A DNA stretch of 64,000 nucleotides from Microbacterium sp. CGR2. Its GTDB lineage: Bacteria; Actinomycetota; Actinomycetes; Actinomycetales; Microbacteriaceae. The position numbers and the translations under genes were made by a program. The DNA is taken from positions 124,001 through 188,000 of the forward strand of contig NZ_RBHX01000002.1 of assembly GCF_003626735.1 (NCBI RefSeq), written 5' to 3'. Below, piece by piece: positions 9,075 through 17,709 of this stretch (its first letter is position 1; each line of letters opens with the position of its first letter). The notes under the pieces are model-generated. The model worked only from the letters and a program-made list of their open reading frames with translations, was not told where the DNA came from and made no database searches.

Positions 9075-9842
9075 ATGTCGAACGCCATCGCGGAAGCTCC
9101 CGCAGACAGCGGAGCAGAGCCCGCCATCCAGTCGTTCATCGTGACGTTCAACATCCGACGGTTCGACCCGGAGGTCGATTCCGAGCCGCACTGGGTCGAC
9201 TACGACGTGGAGCTCTATTCGACCGACCGCGTGCTCGACGCCCTGCACAAGATCAAGTGGGAGGTCGACGGCTCGCTGAGCTTCCGCCGCTCCTGCGCGC
9301 ACGGCATCTGCGGTTCCGACGCGATGCGCATCAACGGTCGCAACCGTCTCGCCTGCAAGACGCTGATCAAAGACCTCGACATCTCCAAGCCGATCTACGT
9401 CGAGGCCATCAAGGGGCTCCCCCTCGAGAAGGACCTCATCGTCGACATGGAGCCGTTCTTCGCGTCGTACCGCGATGTGCAGCCGTTCCTCGTCGCCAAC
9501 TCCGTCCCGGAGAAGGGCAAGGAGCGCGTCCAGACGATCGCCGACCGCGAGATCTTCGACGACACGACCAAGTGCATCCTGTGCGCCGCGTGCACCTCGT
9601 CCTGCCCCGTGTTCTGGACCGACGGTCAGTACTTCGGCCCGGCCGCCATCGTCAACGCACACCGATTCATCTTCGACTCGCGTGACGACAACGCGGCCGT
9701 GCGTCTGGACATTCTCAACGACAAGGAAGGCGTGTGGCGCTGCCGTACGACCTTCAACTGCTCCGAGGCCTGCCCCCGGGGTATCGAGGTGACGAAGGCC
9801 ATCGCCGAGGTCAAGCAGGCGATTCTTCGCGGTCGTCCGTGA
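9075..9842 (+). CDS. sdhB: Succinate dehydrogenase iron-sulfur subunit
   Basis: 255 residues. The N-terminal ferredoxin domain has the [2Fe-2S] cysteines in RRSCAHGICGSDAM and a later CK. The C-terminal domain has CILCAACTSSCP and CRTTFNCSEACPRGI, which ligate the [4Fe-4S] and [3Fe-4S] clusters. It transfers electrons from SdhA to the SdhCD quinone site. The ATG at 9075 is two bases after the sdhA stop, with GAGGAAG upstream. It is the last gene of the operon. No clear terminator follows, but yihY has its own promoter. Confidence 0.96.
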   Translation: MSNAIAEAPADSGAEPAIQSFIVTFNIRRFDPEVDSEPHWVDYDVELYSTDRVLDALHKIKWEVDGSLSFRRSCAHGICGSDAMRINGRNRLACKTLIKDLDISKPIYVEAIKGLPLEKDLIVDMEPFFASYRDVQPFLVANSVPEKGKERVQTIADREIFDDTTKCILCAACTSSCPVFWTDGQYFGPAAIVNAHRFIFDSRDDNAAVRLDILNDKEGVWRCRTTFNCSEACPRGIEVTKAIAEVKQAILRGRP

Positions 9843-9890
9843 CGCGTGCGGGCGACATCCGCTGAGGTCTCGCCCGCCATGCCGCTTGGA

Positions 9891-9896
9891 TAGGGT
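9891..9896 (+). promoter_or_regulatory. Predicted leaderless -10 box of the YihY-family gene
   Basis: TAGGGT with a 6-nt spacer (GATCAC) to the GTG at 9903. Confidence 0.5.
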
Positions 9897-9902
9897 GATC
9901 AC

Positions 9903-11111
9903 GTGTCTGAACCCGATGGCGCCGCCGCCGAGACCGGCCGTCTCGATGCCGCCGTCGAGCGCGCCACCGCGCTGACGCAGCGCACGCTCGGCCTGTTCCC
10001 CGTCCGGGTCTGGCGTCATTTCCTCCAGCACAACGGCTTCCTGCTCGCTGCAGGCGTGAGCTATCAGGCGCTCTTCGCGATCTTCGCGGCGATCTACCTG
10101 GCCTTCGCCATCGCCGGTCTCTGGCTCGGGGGCAGCGCCGAGGCGGTGGACGGTCTGATCGACATCATCAACAGCTACGTCCCCAACCTGATCCTCCCCG
10201 AGGGCGGAGTGTTCACACCCGAACAGGTGCAGGAGATCGCCGCCGGCACCACGGGGGTCCTGAGCATCACCGGCCTCATCGCCCTCGGCACCGTGATCTG
10301 GACAGCCATCGGATGGGTGACCTTCTCACGACGCGCGACGAGAGACATCTTCGGCCTGCCGCCCGACCGCCGCAGCTACGTGGTCCTCAAGGCCCGCGAT
10401 CTGCTGGCCGCCTTGATCTTCGGGGCCTCGCTGGTCGTCGGCTCGCTCCTCAGCTCCGCCAGCGCCGCGGTGCTGAGCTGGGTCGTGAGTCTGCTGGGCT
10501 GGGACGGCGGCTCCGACGGCATCAACATCAGCATTCGCATCGGGACGGTCCTGGTCTCTTTCGTACTGATGTCATCGGCGCTTGCGGCGATGGTCCGCTT
10601 CCTCACCGGGACGTCGTTGCAGTGGCGGACGATCTGGCCGGGCGCCCTCCTCGGTGGCGGCGCGATGACCGTCCTCCAGTACGGGGCAGGATTTCTGCTG
10701 AGCTACACCCCCAGCAATCCGCTGCTCGCGACGTTCGCCATCTTCATCGGGCTGCTGTTGTGGTTCCGCGTCAACGGTGTCGTGATGCTCGTGGCGTCCT
10801 CCTGGATCGCGGTCGCCGCGAAGGATCGCGACCTTCCTCTGATCCCGCAGAGCGAGGCCGAGCGTCGACTGGCCGAGCACCGGACGCTGATGATGGCGGC
10901 GACCATCCGTCTGCGGGAGGCGCGCGCGGCCCGCGACTCCGCGCCGTGGTATCGCACCTGGGCTGCAGAGCGGGCCGTCCGTGATGCGGAGGACGCCCTT
11001 GCCGCCGTCGAGGCGTCCGCTCCCCCGCCCGTGGAATCGCCCTCGCCTCTCGCGCAACGCCTCCTCGCCGATCTGCACCGGCCGTCTCGGGATGTCCGAC
11101 CCCGCGCCTAG
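9903..11111 (+). CDS. YihY/BrkB family inner membrane protein
   Basis: 402 residues, with about six transmembrane segments between residues 40 and 300. The family opening FLLAAGVSYQALFAIFAAIYLAF is clear, as is a central LLWFRVNGVVMLVASSWIA stretch. A charged cytoplasmic C-terminal tail of about 90 residues follows, rich in Arg, Ala and Pro. The family (formerly and wrongly called ribonuclease BN) has no settled biochemical role; envelope functions are suggested. The GTG start is supported by a leaderless -10 box. The gene ends 10 bp before xthA, and the xthA -10 box overlaps its stop. Confidence 0.88.
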   Translation: MSEPDGAAAETGRLDAAVERATALTQRTLGLFPVRVWRHFLQHNGFLLAAGVSYQALFAIFAAIYLAFAIAGLWLGGSAEAVDGLIDIINSYVPNLILPEGGVFTPEQVQEIAAGTTGVLSITGLIALGTVIWTAIGWVTFSRRATRDIFGLPPDRRSYVVLKARDLLAALIFGASLVVGSLLSSASAAVLSWVVSLLGWDGGSDGINISIRIGTVLVSFVLMSSALAAMVRFLTGTSLQWRTIWPGALLGGGAMTVLQYGAGFLLSYTPSNPLLATFAIFIGLLLWFRVNGVVMLVASSWIAVAAKDRDLPLIPQSEAERRLAEHRTLMMAATIRLREARAARDSAPWYRTWAAERAVRDAEDALAAVEASAPPPVESPSPLAQRLLADLHRPSRDVRPRA

Positions 11112-11114
11112 GCT
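11109..11114 (+). promoter_or_regulatory. Predicted leaderless -10 box of xthA
   Basis: TAGGCT with a 7-nt spacer to the ATG at 11122. It contains the TAG stop codon of the upstream YihY gene. Confidence 0.45.
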
Positions 11115-11121
11115 GGCAACC

Positions 11122-11961
11122 ATGCGTCATCTGAGAATCGCCACGGTCAATGTCAACGGGATCCGAGCGGCGGCTCGCAACGGGATGAGCACCTGGCTGG
11201 ATGCCGCCGACATCGACATCCTCACGCTCCAAGAGGTCCGTGGGCAGGACGAACACCTCGAGGCCGCCCTTCCCGGGTGGTGGTTCGTGCACGACGAAGC
11301 GACCGCCAAGGGCCGCGCGGGGGTGGCGATCGCGAGCCGTACGCCCGCCATCGCGTCGCGCTCCGACTTCGGCCCCGAGGACTTCGACTCGAAGGGCCGC
11401 TGGATCGAAGCCGACTTCCTGATCGGAGATCGCCCGCTGACCGTGGTGAGCGCCTACGTGCACTCCGGTGAAGCCGACACCCCGAAGCAGGACGAGAAGT
11501 GGAAGTTCCTCGATGCGTTCGGTGCCCGACTGAGCTCGCTCAATGTCGACGGCGCTCTCGCCCTCGTGACGGGAGACCTCAACGTGGGGCACCGCGAGCT
11601 CGACATCAAGAACTGGCGCGGAAACCGGAAGAAGGCGGGGTTCCTCCCTCGCGAGCGCGCGTACTTCGATCGTTTCCTCGGTGAGGCGGGGGCCGAGGTC
11701 ACCGGTGCCGACGGATCGGTCGGCACCGGCCTCGGGTGGGTGGACGTGGGCCGTCGATTCCACGGGGAGGTCGACGGCCCCTACACGTGGTGGTCGATGC
11801 GCGGTCAGGCATTCGACAACGATTCGGGCTGGCGCATCGATTATCACCTCGCGACGCCGGCTCTCGCCGAGCGCGTCGAGACGTACCACGTCGCGCGTGC
11901 GGCCGCCTACGACCAGCGCTGGAGCGATCACGCTCCGGTGGTCGTCGACTACCGCTACTGA
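11122..11961 (+). CDS. xthA: Exodeoxyribonuclease III / AP endonuclease family protein
   Basis: 279 residues of the endonuclease/exonuclease/phosphatase fold. Motifs run in order: NVNGIRAAA near residues 9-17, the metal-binding LQEVRG, GDLNVGHRELDIKNW, WRIDYHLAT and the catalytic [12 protein letters not shown] at the C-terminus. It is expected to incise abasic sites and remove 3' blocks in base-excision repair. The ATG at 11122 follows a leaderless -10 box. The 3' end overlaps the convergent DUF4166 gene by 7 bp. Confidence 0.93.
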   Translation: MRHLRIATVNVNGIRAAARNGMSTWLDAADIDILTLQEVRGQDEHLEAALPGWWFVHDEATAKGRAGVAIASRTPAIASRSDFGPEDFDSKGRWIEADFLIGDRPLTVVSAYVHSGEADTPKQDEKWKFLDAFGARLSSLNVDGALALVTGDLNVGHRELDIKNWRGNRKKAGFLPRERAYFDRFLGEAGAEVTGADGSVGTGLGWVDVGRRFHGEVDGPYTWWSMRGQAFDNDSGWRIDYHLATPALAERVETYHVARAAAYDQRWSDHAPVVVDYRY

Positions 11962-12611
11962 GTCGGCGGGGCATCCTCTTCGGAACGTCCGATGTAGCGA
12001 TACCACCCGCGATATTCGAGGACCGTCCCGAACACCGGGTTGGTGGCGCGCATCTCGATGGTGCGACGACCGCTCTCCTCGTCCCAGCCGTCCTCCAGAT
12101 CCACGGAGACACCGAGGATGCCCCGTAACGCGAACCGTCGGCCCCACAGGCGCAGCGCGACCCGGCGAGTGCGCATCCGCAGACCACCCCGGTCACTCAC
12201 GCTGCACTCTTCGATGAGTTCGACGCGTCCACGCGTCCCCAGGATGTTGCGGACCATCCCCGGGATCGCACTCTCGGTGAGCCGGTCCGCGATGTACTGG
12301 GTCTTGCCGGGGAAGCGGAACTCGCGGATCGTGTCGAGGGTCGCTCGCCCATCGGGGGTGCGGCCCGTGGCGGTGCGAATTCCGAACGGCACATCGCGTC
12401 CGAATCGGGTGACCAGCATCTGCGGGCCGACCACCGGCACCGCCAGTGCGCCCCACCTGCCGAACCGACTTCCCGCCACGGTGAAGACTCCCTCCGCCCG
12501 CTCGATACCACCCGGCGCTCTCAGCTGCGCGAGGATCTCCGGGTGCAGTCGCTCGGCATCCGCCCCCAGGGCCGCCAGAAAAACCTGCCCTCGCGCGTTC
12601 TCGGTCGTCAT
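11955..12611 (-). CDS. DUF4166 domain protein
   Basis: 218 residues, soluble, without a signal peptide. The sequence resembles DUF4166 proteins: a [12 protein letters not shown] segment near residue 45, a central [12 protein letters not shown], and a C-terminal region of alternating strands ending in YRGWYRYIG. No catalytic motif is recognisable and the function is unknown. The ATG at 12611 is supported by a TACGCT box 6 nt upstream; a longer in-frame extension is rejected. It is convergent with xthA (7-bp overlap) and divergent from trpS, with both starts about 80 bp apart. Confidence 0.75.
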   Translation of the reverse strand: MTTENARGQVFLAALGADAERLHPEILAQLRAPGGIERAEGVFTVAGSRFGRWGALAVPVVGPQMLVTRFGRDVPFGIRTATGRTPDGRATLDTIREFRFPGKTQYIADRLTESAIPGMVRNILGTRGRVELIEECSVSDRGGLRMRTRRVALRLWGRRFALRGILGVSVDLEDGWDEESGRRTIEMRATNPVFGTVLEYRGWYRYIGRSEEDAPPTQ

Positions 12612-12617
12612 GCCGAC

Positions 12618-12684
12618 AGCGTAGGACGCTGCCCCGCGCGGGATGCGTCGCCTCGCGAGCCGCGACCGCCATCCCCCGTAGGAT
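12618..12684. promoter_or_regulatory. Divergent leaderless promoter pair: DUF4166 gene and trpS
   Basis: On the minus strand TACGCT (12618-12623) ends 6 nt before the DUF4166 ATG. On the plus strand TAGGAT (12679-12684) ends 7 nt before the trpS GTG. The gap between the two genes is only 80 bp. Confidence 0.5.
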
Positions 12685-12691
12685 TGGTGTC

Positions 12692-13696
12692 GTGACGAAA
12701 CCTCGCCTTTACTCCGGAATGCAGCCATCCGCCGACTCCCTCCAGATCGGCAACTACATCGGCGCGCTCCTCCAGTGGCGAGATCTGCAGACCTCCTATG
12801 ACGCGTACTTCTCCGTCGTCGACATGCATGCTCTCACCGTCGCCCAGGACCCCGCGGAGCTCCGCGAGAAGACGCGTCGCACGGCGGCCCAGTACATCGC
12901 CGCCGGCATCGAACCCTCGCAGTCGACGCTGTACGTGCAATCGCACGTGCGCGCCCATGCCGAACTCGCATGGATCCTGAGTACCATCACCGGTTTCGGT
13001 GAAGCCGGTCGGATGACCCAGTTCAAGGACAAGTCCGCGCGGTACGGCCAGGATGCGACGAGCGTCGGCCTCTTCACGTACCCCGTGCTGATGGCCGCCG
13101 ACATCCTGCTGTACCAGACCGATGTGGTTCCGGTCGGGGACGATCAGAAGCAGCACGTCGAACTCACCCGCGACCTCGCCGAGCGATTCAACTCGCGTTT
13201 CGGCACCACTTTCACGGTGCCGATTCCGGTGATCCAGAAGGACACGGCCCGCATCTACGACCTGCAGAACCCGACGTCGAAGATGTCGAAGTCGGCCGAG
13301 AGCGATGCCGGTGTGCTCTGGATGCTCGATGACCCAGCCAAGTCGGCCAAGAAGATCATGCGTGCGGTGACCGACAACGAAGGCTCAGTGCGTTTCGACC
13401 GCGAGACCAAGCCGGGCGTCTCCAACCTGCTCACGATCTACGCAGCCCTCACCGGCCGCCAGATCGCCGCCATCGAAGACGAGTACGCCGGTCGCGGGTA
13501 CGGCGACTTCAAGAAGGGCCTCGCCGAGGTCGTGGTGGGCGAGTTCGAACCGGTGCGCGCGCGCGCCCTCGAGCTTCTCGACGATCCGGCAGAACTCGAC
13601 CGGATCCTGGCCGAGAACGCCGGGCGAGCGGATGCCGTCGCCGACACCACCCTTTCCGCGGTGTACGACAACGTGGGGCTGCTCCGTCGCGTCTGA
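12692..13696 (+). CDS. trpS: Tryptophan--tRNA ligase
   Basis: 334 residues, the usual bacterial length. This class I synthetase charges tRNA-Trp. A HIGH-type motif (QIGNYIGAL) lies near residues 18-26 after [35 protein letters not shown] follows, and [11 protein letters not shown] sits near residues 195-205. The GTG at 12692 has a leaderless -10 box 7 nt upstream and gives the normal N-terminus [11 protein letters not shown]. It is monocistronic by appearance; the next gene has its own promoter. Confidence 0.96.
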   Translation: MTKPRLYSGMQPSADSLQIGNYIGALLQWRDLQTSYDAYFSVVDMHALTVAQDPAELREKTRRTAAQYIAAGIEPSQSTLYVQSHVRAHAELAWILSTITGFGEAGRMTQFKDKSARYGQDATSVGLFTYPVLMAADILLYQTDVVPVGDDQKQHVELTRDLAERFNSRFGTTFTVPIPVIQKDTARIYDLQNPTSKMSKSAESDAGVLWMLDDPAKSAKKIMRAVTDNEGSVRFDRETKPGVSNLLTIYAALTGRQIAAIEDEYAGRGYGDFKKGLAEVVVGEFEPVRARALELLDDPAELDRILAENAGRADAVADTTLSAVYDNVGLLRRV

Positions 13697-13706
13697 GTGG
13701 CGCCCG

Positions 13707-13712
13707 TAGGAT
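13707..13712 (+). promoter_or_regulatory. Predicted leaderless -10 box of the proline-rich membrane protein gene
   Basis: TAGGAT with a 6-nt spacer (GGGCTC) to the GTG at 13719, 10 bp after the trpS stop. Confidence 0.5.
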
Positions 13713-13718
13713 GGGCTC

Positions 13719-14297
13719 GTGACCGATCCGCAGCTGCCTCCCCCGCCGGGCGCCGTCCCGCCCGTCCCCCCTGCGCCGTCCGGAGCCATCCCGCCCGCGC
13801 CGCCGGCATACGCCGCCGCCCCGCCTCATGCAGCTCCCCCCGGGGCCTATCAGGTGCCGGTCGGCGGTTACGCGGCGCCGACGGGTGCATACGCCGTGCC
13901 TGATGACGCTTCACAGCCGTCGCGCCTCCCAGGTATCCTCGCGCTGATCCTCGCGGTGGTCGCCGCAGTGGTGACTCCCATCGTGGCGGCCGTCAGCGGC
14001 TTCGAGATCGGCCGCCGCATCCCGCAGGGCATCACCACGACGAGCAGCGACGTCCTCAGCTTCCTGTCCCCCGCCCGCGATCAAGTGCTCTGGGCAGAGG
14101 TGGCTTTCTGGACCGGAACCGTCCTCGGGATCGCGGCGATCGTGATCGGGATCATCGCGATTCGGAAGAAGCAGGGGCGCGGAGCGGGAATCGCGGCGCT
14201 CGTGGTCGCAGTTCTCGCGCCGATGATCTTCTTCCTCGTGCTGGTCATCGCCTTCTCCGCCGGCAGCGCGGCGGGGTTCGCCGACTTCACCGGCTGA
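13719..14297 (+). CDS. Proline-rich membrane protein, DUF4190-like
   Basis: 192 residues. Residues 1-65 form a low-complexity Pro/Ala/Gly/Tyr domain (PPPGAVPPVPPAPSG and similar), presumably cytoplasmic. Two hydrophobic segments follow (about 70-92 and 125-147) and a third near the C-terminus. The architecture is that of small actinobacterial DUF4190-type proteins; the role is unknown. The GTG start is supported by a leaderless -10 box. It ends 16 bp from the convergent pth stop. Confidence 0.7.
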   Translation: MTDPQLPPPPGAVPPVPPAPSGAIPPAPPAYAAAPPHAAPPGAYQVPVGGYAAPTGAYAVPDDASQPSRLPGILALILAVVAAVVTPIVAAVSGFEIGRRIPQGITTTSSDVLSFLSPARDQVLWAEVAFWTGTVLGIAAIVIGIIAIRKKQGRGAGIAALVVAVLAPMIFFLVLVIAFSAGSAAGFADFTG

Positions 14298-14313
14298 GCA
14301 GGCGAGCGACCGC

Positions 14314-14895
14314 TCAGCGAGGGGCGTGGTGTTTCTGCTGCGCGGCAAGCAGGCCTTCGCCCACCAGCAACTCGGCGGCGTCCGCCGCATCCGCGATCAG
14401 AAGCGGCAGGTTCGGGCGTTCTTCCTTGCCGAAGGGCGCGAGTACCCAGTCCGCAGGGTCCTGGCGTCCGGGCGGACGCCCGATCCCGACCCGCACGCGA
14501 GGGAAGTCCGGGGTGCCGACGGCGCGGGCGACATCACGCACGCCGTTGTGGCCGCCGTGTCCACCGCCGATCTTGAGCTTCACGGAATCGAACGGGATGT
14601 CGAGCTCGTCGTGGACGACCACGATCCGCTCCGGCGGCACGCTGTAGAAGCGCGCGAGAGCCGCCACCGGCGTGCCCGACACGTTCATGAACGTGTTCGG
14701 TTTGGCCAGCACCAGCTTGTCGGCCCCCGGTCGCAGCCAGGTTTCGACGACCCGGGCGCCGCCTTTGTGCTCGCGGAAGCTTTCGCTTCTCCTGGCTGCG
14801 ATCTCATCGACGACCATCTGACCGACGTTGTGCCGGGTGGTCTCGTAGCGCGGGCCGGGGTTGCCCAGGCCCACCACCAACCAGGTGGATGGCAT
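14314..14895 (-). CDS. pth: Peptidyl-tRNA hydrolase
   Basis: 193 residues. It recycles tRNA by hydrolysing peptidyl-tRNA released from stalled ribosomes. Motifs are [19 protein letters not shown] near residues 7-25 with the catalytic His, [10 protein letters not shown] with the substrate-site Asn, and [25 protein letters not shown]. The ATG at 14895 has AAAGGACGAGG upstream. It follows rplY, as is common in bacteria, with a strong hairpin between the two genes. Confidence 0.95.
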   Translation of the reverse strand: MPSTWLVVGLGNPGPRYETTRHNVGQMVVDEIAARRSESFREHKGGARVVETWLRPGADKLVLAKPNTFMNVSGTPVAALARFYSVPPERIVVVHDELDIPFDSVKLKIGGGHGGHNGVRDVARAVGTPDFPRVRVGIGRPPGRQDPADWVLAPFGKEERPNLPLLIADAADAAELLVGEGLLAAQQKHHAPR

Positions 14896-14944
14896 GTCCT
14901 CGTCCTTTCGCGCCGCGCCCCGCGAGGGACCCGGTCAGGATACG

Positions 14945-14979
14945 ACAGAGGGGACGCGATCCGATCGCGTCCCCTCTGT
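14945..14979 (-). terminator. Terminator hairpin after rplY
   Basis: Perfect 16-bp inverted repeat (ACAGAGGGGACGCGAT and its complement) with a 3-nt loop, 18 bp past the rplY stop and about 50 bp before the pth start. It lacks a U-tract. Confidence 0.75.
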
Positions 14980-14996
14980 GCTGAAACTCGCGGAGA

Positions 14997-15602
14997 CTAC
15001 TCTCCGGCGTTCTCCGAGGCAGCTTCGCCTTCGCCCTCGGCGGGTGCGTCGAGGTCTTCCTCCTCGTCCGGGATCGAGATCGAGACGATCAGCACCTCGG
15101 GGTCGGCCAGCAGCGTGGAGCCCTGGGGCAGGGTCACGTCGGCGGCGGTGATGTGCGCGCCGTCTTCCAGGCCCTCGACGGAGACCTCGAGGCCCTGCGG
15201 GATGTGGGTCGCCTCAGCCTCGATGGAGAGCGTGTTGGCTTCCTGGTTCACCATGGTGCCGGGAGCGGACTCGCCGACGACGTTGACGGGCACGTCGATG
15301 GTGACCTTCTCGCCCTTGCGGACCACGAGCAGGTCGATGTGCTCGATGATCTGGTGCACGGGGTCCTTCTGCACGTCCTTGACCAGCGCGAGCTGCGACG
15401 TGCCCTCGATGTCGAGCTCGAGCAGCGCGTTCGCGCGACGGATGATGAGCGAGACCTGGTGGCCCGGCAGTGCGACGTGCACCGGGTCGGTGCCATGGCC
15501 GTAGATGACGGCGGGGATCTTGCCGGCGGCGCGGAGGCGGCGGGCGAAGCCCTTGCCGAAGCTCTCGCGGAGCTCGGCGTGGACCTTGTTGTCTTCAGAC
15601 AT
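14997..15602 (-). CDS. rplY: 50S ribosomal protein L25 / general stress protein Ctc
   Basis: 201 residues. The L25 domain (about 1-95) starts with KVHAELRESFGKGFARRLRAAG and includes AVIYGHG, and binds 5S rRNA. The C-terminal TL5-type beta domain (about 100-185) is followed by a short acidic Glu/Ala tail. This is the long Ctc form rather than the 94-residue enterobacterial form. The ATG at 15602 has AAGGAG 6 nt upstream; the longer frame through 15740 is rejected as a non-conserved leader. The 224-bp gap upstream to the small ORF holds no other gene and must contain both promoters. Confidence 0.94.
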   Translation of the reverse strand: MSEDNKVHAELRESFGKGFARRLRAAGKIPAVIYGHGTDPVHVALPGHQVSLIIRRANALLELDIEGTSQLALVKDVQKDPVHQIIEHIDLLVVRKGEKVTIDVPVNVVGESAPGTMVNQEANTLSIEAEATHIPQGLEVSVEGLEDGAHITAADVTLPQGSTLLADPEVLIVSISIPDEEEDLDAPAEGEGEAASENAGE

Positions 15603-15826
15603 GAGGTTCTCCTTCGGGGCACGCAGCCAAAGCGCCGCGCGGTGGTCTTGGAATTGTGATCTCGAACGCAGACGCGTGAGGAAAGCCACCGGCTTGCTCC
15701 GCCGCGTCGATAACGGATGTCCGCGCACGCGCAGAAGCATCCCTCGCCGAGGTACAAGCTCAATGGTACCGGATGACCCGATAAGCTGAGGACACCGGAC
15801 CTTTTCTGCAGATCACGGAGAACCTC

Positions 15827-15952
15827 ATGCTCGACGGCGCCTTTTTCTCGCACGTACTTCTCTGGCTGATCGGTGCGATGAGCGTGTGTGCTGCCGTTGC
15901 GACGGCCGGCGCCCTGTTCTCGCTCGGCAGGGGCGGCGCCCGCAAGGACTGA
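15827..15952 (+). CDS. Small hydrophobic membrane peptide, 41 residues
   Basis: A short reading frame from ATG 15827 to TGA 15952, with GGAG 6 nt upstream of the start. The peptide has one central hydrophobic segment (LLWLIGAMSVCAAVATAGAL, residues about 11-30) and a basic C-terminus (GRGGARKD), so a single-pass protein with a cytoplasmic tail is likely. I do not recognise a family. Support is the Shine-Dalgarno, the clean membrane profile and its position filling the gap between divergent rplY and convergent gntK. It could be a conserved small protein of unknown role. Confidence 0.55.
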   Translation: MLDGAFFSHVLLWLIGAMSVCAAVATAGALFSLGRGGARKD

Positions 15953-15967
15953 GCCGCTCGGCCGCCG

Positions 15968-16480
15968 TCAGGCGAGCGTCACACCCGCAGCCCCGCCGAT
16001 CAGCGCGACAGCTTCGACGACGCCGGCCGACTCGTCCACGCGGATGCCGCGCTCATCCGGTTCGAGGGGCTCCAGGGTGAGCAGCTGCGAATCCAGCAGC
16101 GACGCCGGCATGAAGTGCGCCGAGCGGAGCTTCACCCGTTCTGCGAGGACCGACCGGCCTACGGCCAGTTCAGCGAAGAACGCGTCGGGCTCCCCGGCGC
16201 GGATGGCATCGCGGTAGCTGCGCTTCAGCGCGGAGCACGCGACCACGATGCGTTCGCTCGCGCGAAGCGTCTCCCCCACGAGTGCCAGCCACGGCATCCG
16301 GTCGTCGTCGTCGAGCGGAATGCCGGCCGCCATCTTGGCGACGTTGCTCGGGGGATGCAGATCGTCTCCGTCGACGAAGGCCGCCCCGAGACGCTCAGCC
16401 AAGGCGAGCCCGACGGTCGACTTCCCGGAGCCGCTCGGCCCCATCACCACGATGCGCACAGGAGCGCTTTCGGCTGCCAC
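15968..16480 (-). CDS. gntK: Gluconokinase
   Basis: 170 residues. It phosphorylates gluconate to 6-phosphogluconate. The P-loop GPSGSGKST lies near residues 14-22. Then come the gluconokinase segments DGDDLHPPSNVAKMAAGIPLDDDDR and VACSALKRSYRD. The GTG at 16480 gives the expected N-terminus; the Shine-Dalgarno is weak, and start position is less certain than identity. It begins 5 bp after the dehydrogenase stop (same strand). Its product is the substrate of the 6-phosphogluconate dehydrogenase encoded divergently at 17710. Confidence 0.92.
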   Translation of the reverse strand: MAAESAPVRIVVMGPSGSGKSTVGLALAERLGAAFVDGDDLHPPSNVAKMAAGIPLDDDDRMPWLALVGETLRASERIVVACSALKRSYRDAIRAGEPDAFFAELAVGRSVLAERVKLRSAHFMPASLLDSQLLTLEPLEPDERGIRVDESAGVVEAVALIGGAAGVTLA

Positions 16481-16485
16481 GAGGC

Positions 16486-17544
16486 TCAGTAGAACTCGAC
16501 GGTGTCGACCACCGCGCGCAGTTCGTCTCCGTCCAGAAGTCGTGTGGCGTTCTCGGCGAATCGGCGGGCGATCCGCTCCTCTTCCTGCGAGCTGAGCGCT
16601 GCCGTGTGCGGGCTGACGAGAACGTTCGGATGCGACCAGAGAGGGGAAGCCGGATCCAGCGGCTCCTGCTCGAAGACATCGAGGCCCGCGAACGCGATGC
16701 GTCCGTCGTCGAGGGCCGCGAGCAGAGCGTCTTCGTCGATGACCGTCCCGCGGCCGACGTTGGTGAGGATCGCCCCGGGCTTGACAGCGTCGAAGACCTC
16801 TTCCCCGATCAAGTGGTGCGTCTGGTCTGTGCCGGGGAGAGTCACCACGATCGCGTCCACTTCACCGACCGCGTCGGCGAGGCGATCCAGGGGAACGAGC
16901 CGGTCGACGCCGTCGACGGGCTCGCCGGAACGCGTCGTCCCCCAGACCGTCGCTCCCAGAGCATGGAAGCGCCGGGCGCACTCCGTGCCGATACCCCCGA
17001 GCCCCACCACGAGGACCGTCATGTCTTCGATCTGCCGCATCTCCCAGCGGTCTGGCCAGGTACGGCTCCGCTGGTCGGCCAGCAGACGAGGAAGCCCTTT
17101 CGCCCCGGCCATCACGGAGAACACCGCGAATTCGGCCAGGGTCCCGCCGTGAACTCCGGCACTGGTCGTGAAGACGATGCGATCCAGGTGGGCTCGATCG
17201 AGACCGGCGGCCTTGACGGTGCTCCCCCCGCCCGCGGCCGTCGTCATCACCCAGCGCAGGTCCGGATTGGCCTTCACCGTGCGGGCCAGGGCGCCCGCGT
17301 CGACGTCGGGGATGCCGAAGAGGACATCGGCCGAATCGACCATCGCCTGGAATGCTTGCTCCTGCGCGGACGTGCGGCGGTGATCCGGATCGCCTGTCCA
17401 GTCGGCCGGTCCGCGCATCGGCGGCATCAGCGAGTGGTCGCGAACGACCTCCAGCCGCGGTTCGAGCTTCTCGATCAGTCGACACAGGGCCTCGCGCAGC
17501 GGTACCGCGACGACGGCTCGCAGCCTGTTCTCCGACTCCGCCAC
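16486..17544 (-). CDS. D-isomer specific 2-hydroxyacid dehydrogenase
   Basis: 352 residues. The NAD(P)-binding motif VGLGGIGTECARRF lies near residues 172-185. The family catalytic residues are visible: Arg in NVGRGTVIDEDALLAAL, Glu in LDVFEQEPLDPASPLW, and His in VLVSPHTAALS. It probably reduces a 2-keto acid. Lying 5 bp upstream of gntK and opposite gnd, it may handle a keto-gluconate or related acid, but this is inference from context only. The N-terminal 60 residues are less typical than in GhrA/GhrB. Confidence 0.85.
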   Translation of the reverse strand: MAESENRLRAVVAVPLREALCRLIEKLEPRLEVVRDHSLMPPMRGPADWTGDPDHRRTSAQEQAFQAMVDSADVLFGIPDVDAGALARTVKANPDLRWVMTTAAGGGSTVKAAGLDRAHLDRIVFTTSAGVHGGTLAEFAVFSVMAGAKGLPRLLADQRSRTWPDRWEMRQIEDMTVLVVGLGGIGTECARRFHALGATVWGTTRSGEPVDGVDRLVPLDRLADAVGEVDAIVVTLPGTDQTHHLIGEEVFDAVKPGAILTNVGRGTVIDEDALLAALDDGRIAFAGLDVFEQEPLDPASPLWSHPNVLVSPHTAALSSQEEERIARRFAENATRLLDGDELRAVVDTVEFY

Positions 17545-17668
17545 GGCGATCCTCCTCGAAAGTTCTCGTCCGACCAGCGTAGAGGCCGCCGACCTCCGCC
17601 ACCGAACCCCGACGTGTCACGGGAGGACGCGAAGCGGTCACACGCGCGCAGCGCATGCCTGGCAGCGA

Positions 17669-17674
17669 TACGCT
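17669..17674 (+). promoter_or_regulatory. Candidate -10 box of gnd
   Basis: TACGCT about 35 bp before the gnd GTG, which has its own GAGGAG Shine-Dalgarno. The transcript would therefore have a leader of about 29 nt. No convincing -35 is seen. Confidence 0.3.
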
Positions 17675-17709
17675 GAAACCACCCCTTCTTCACGATCGAG
17701 GAGCCTTCT

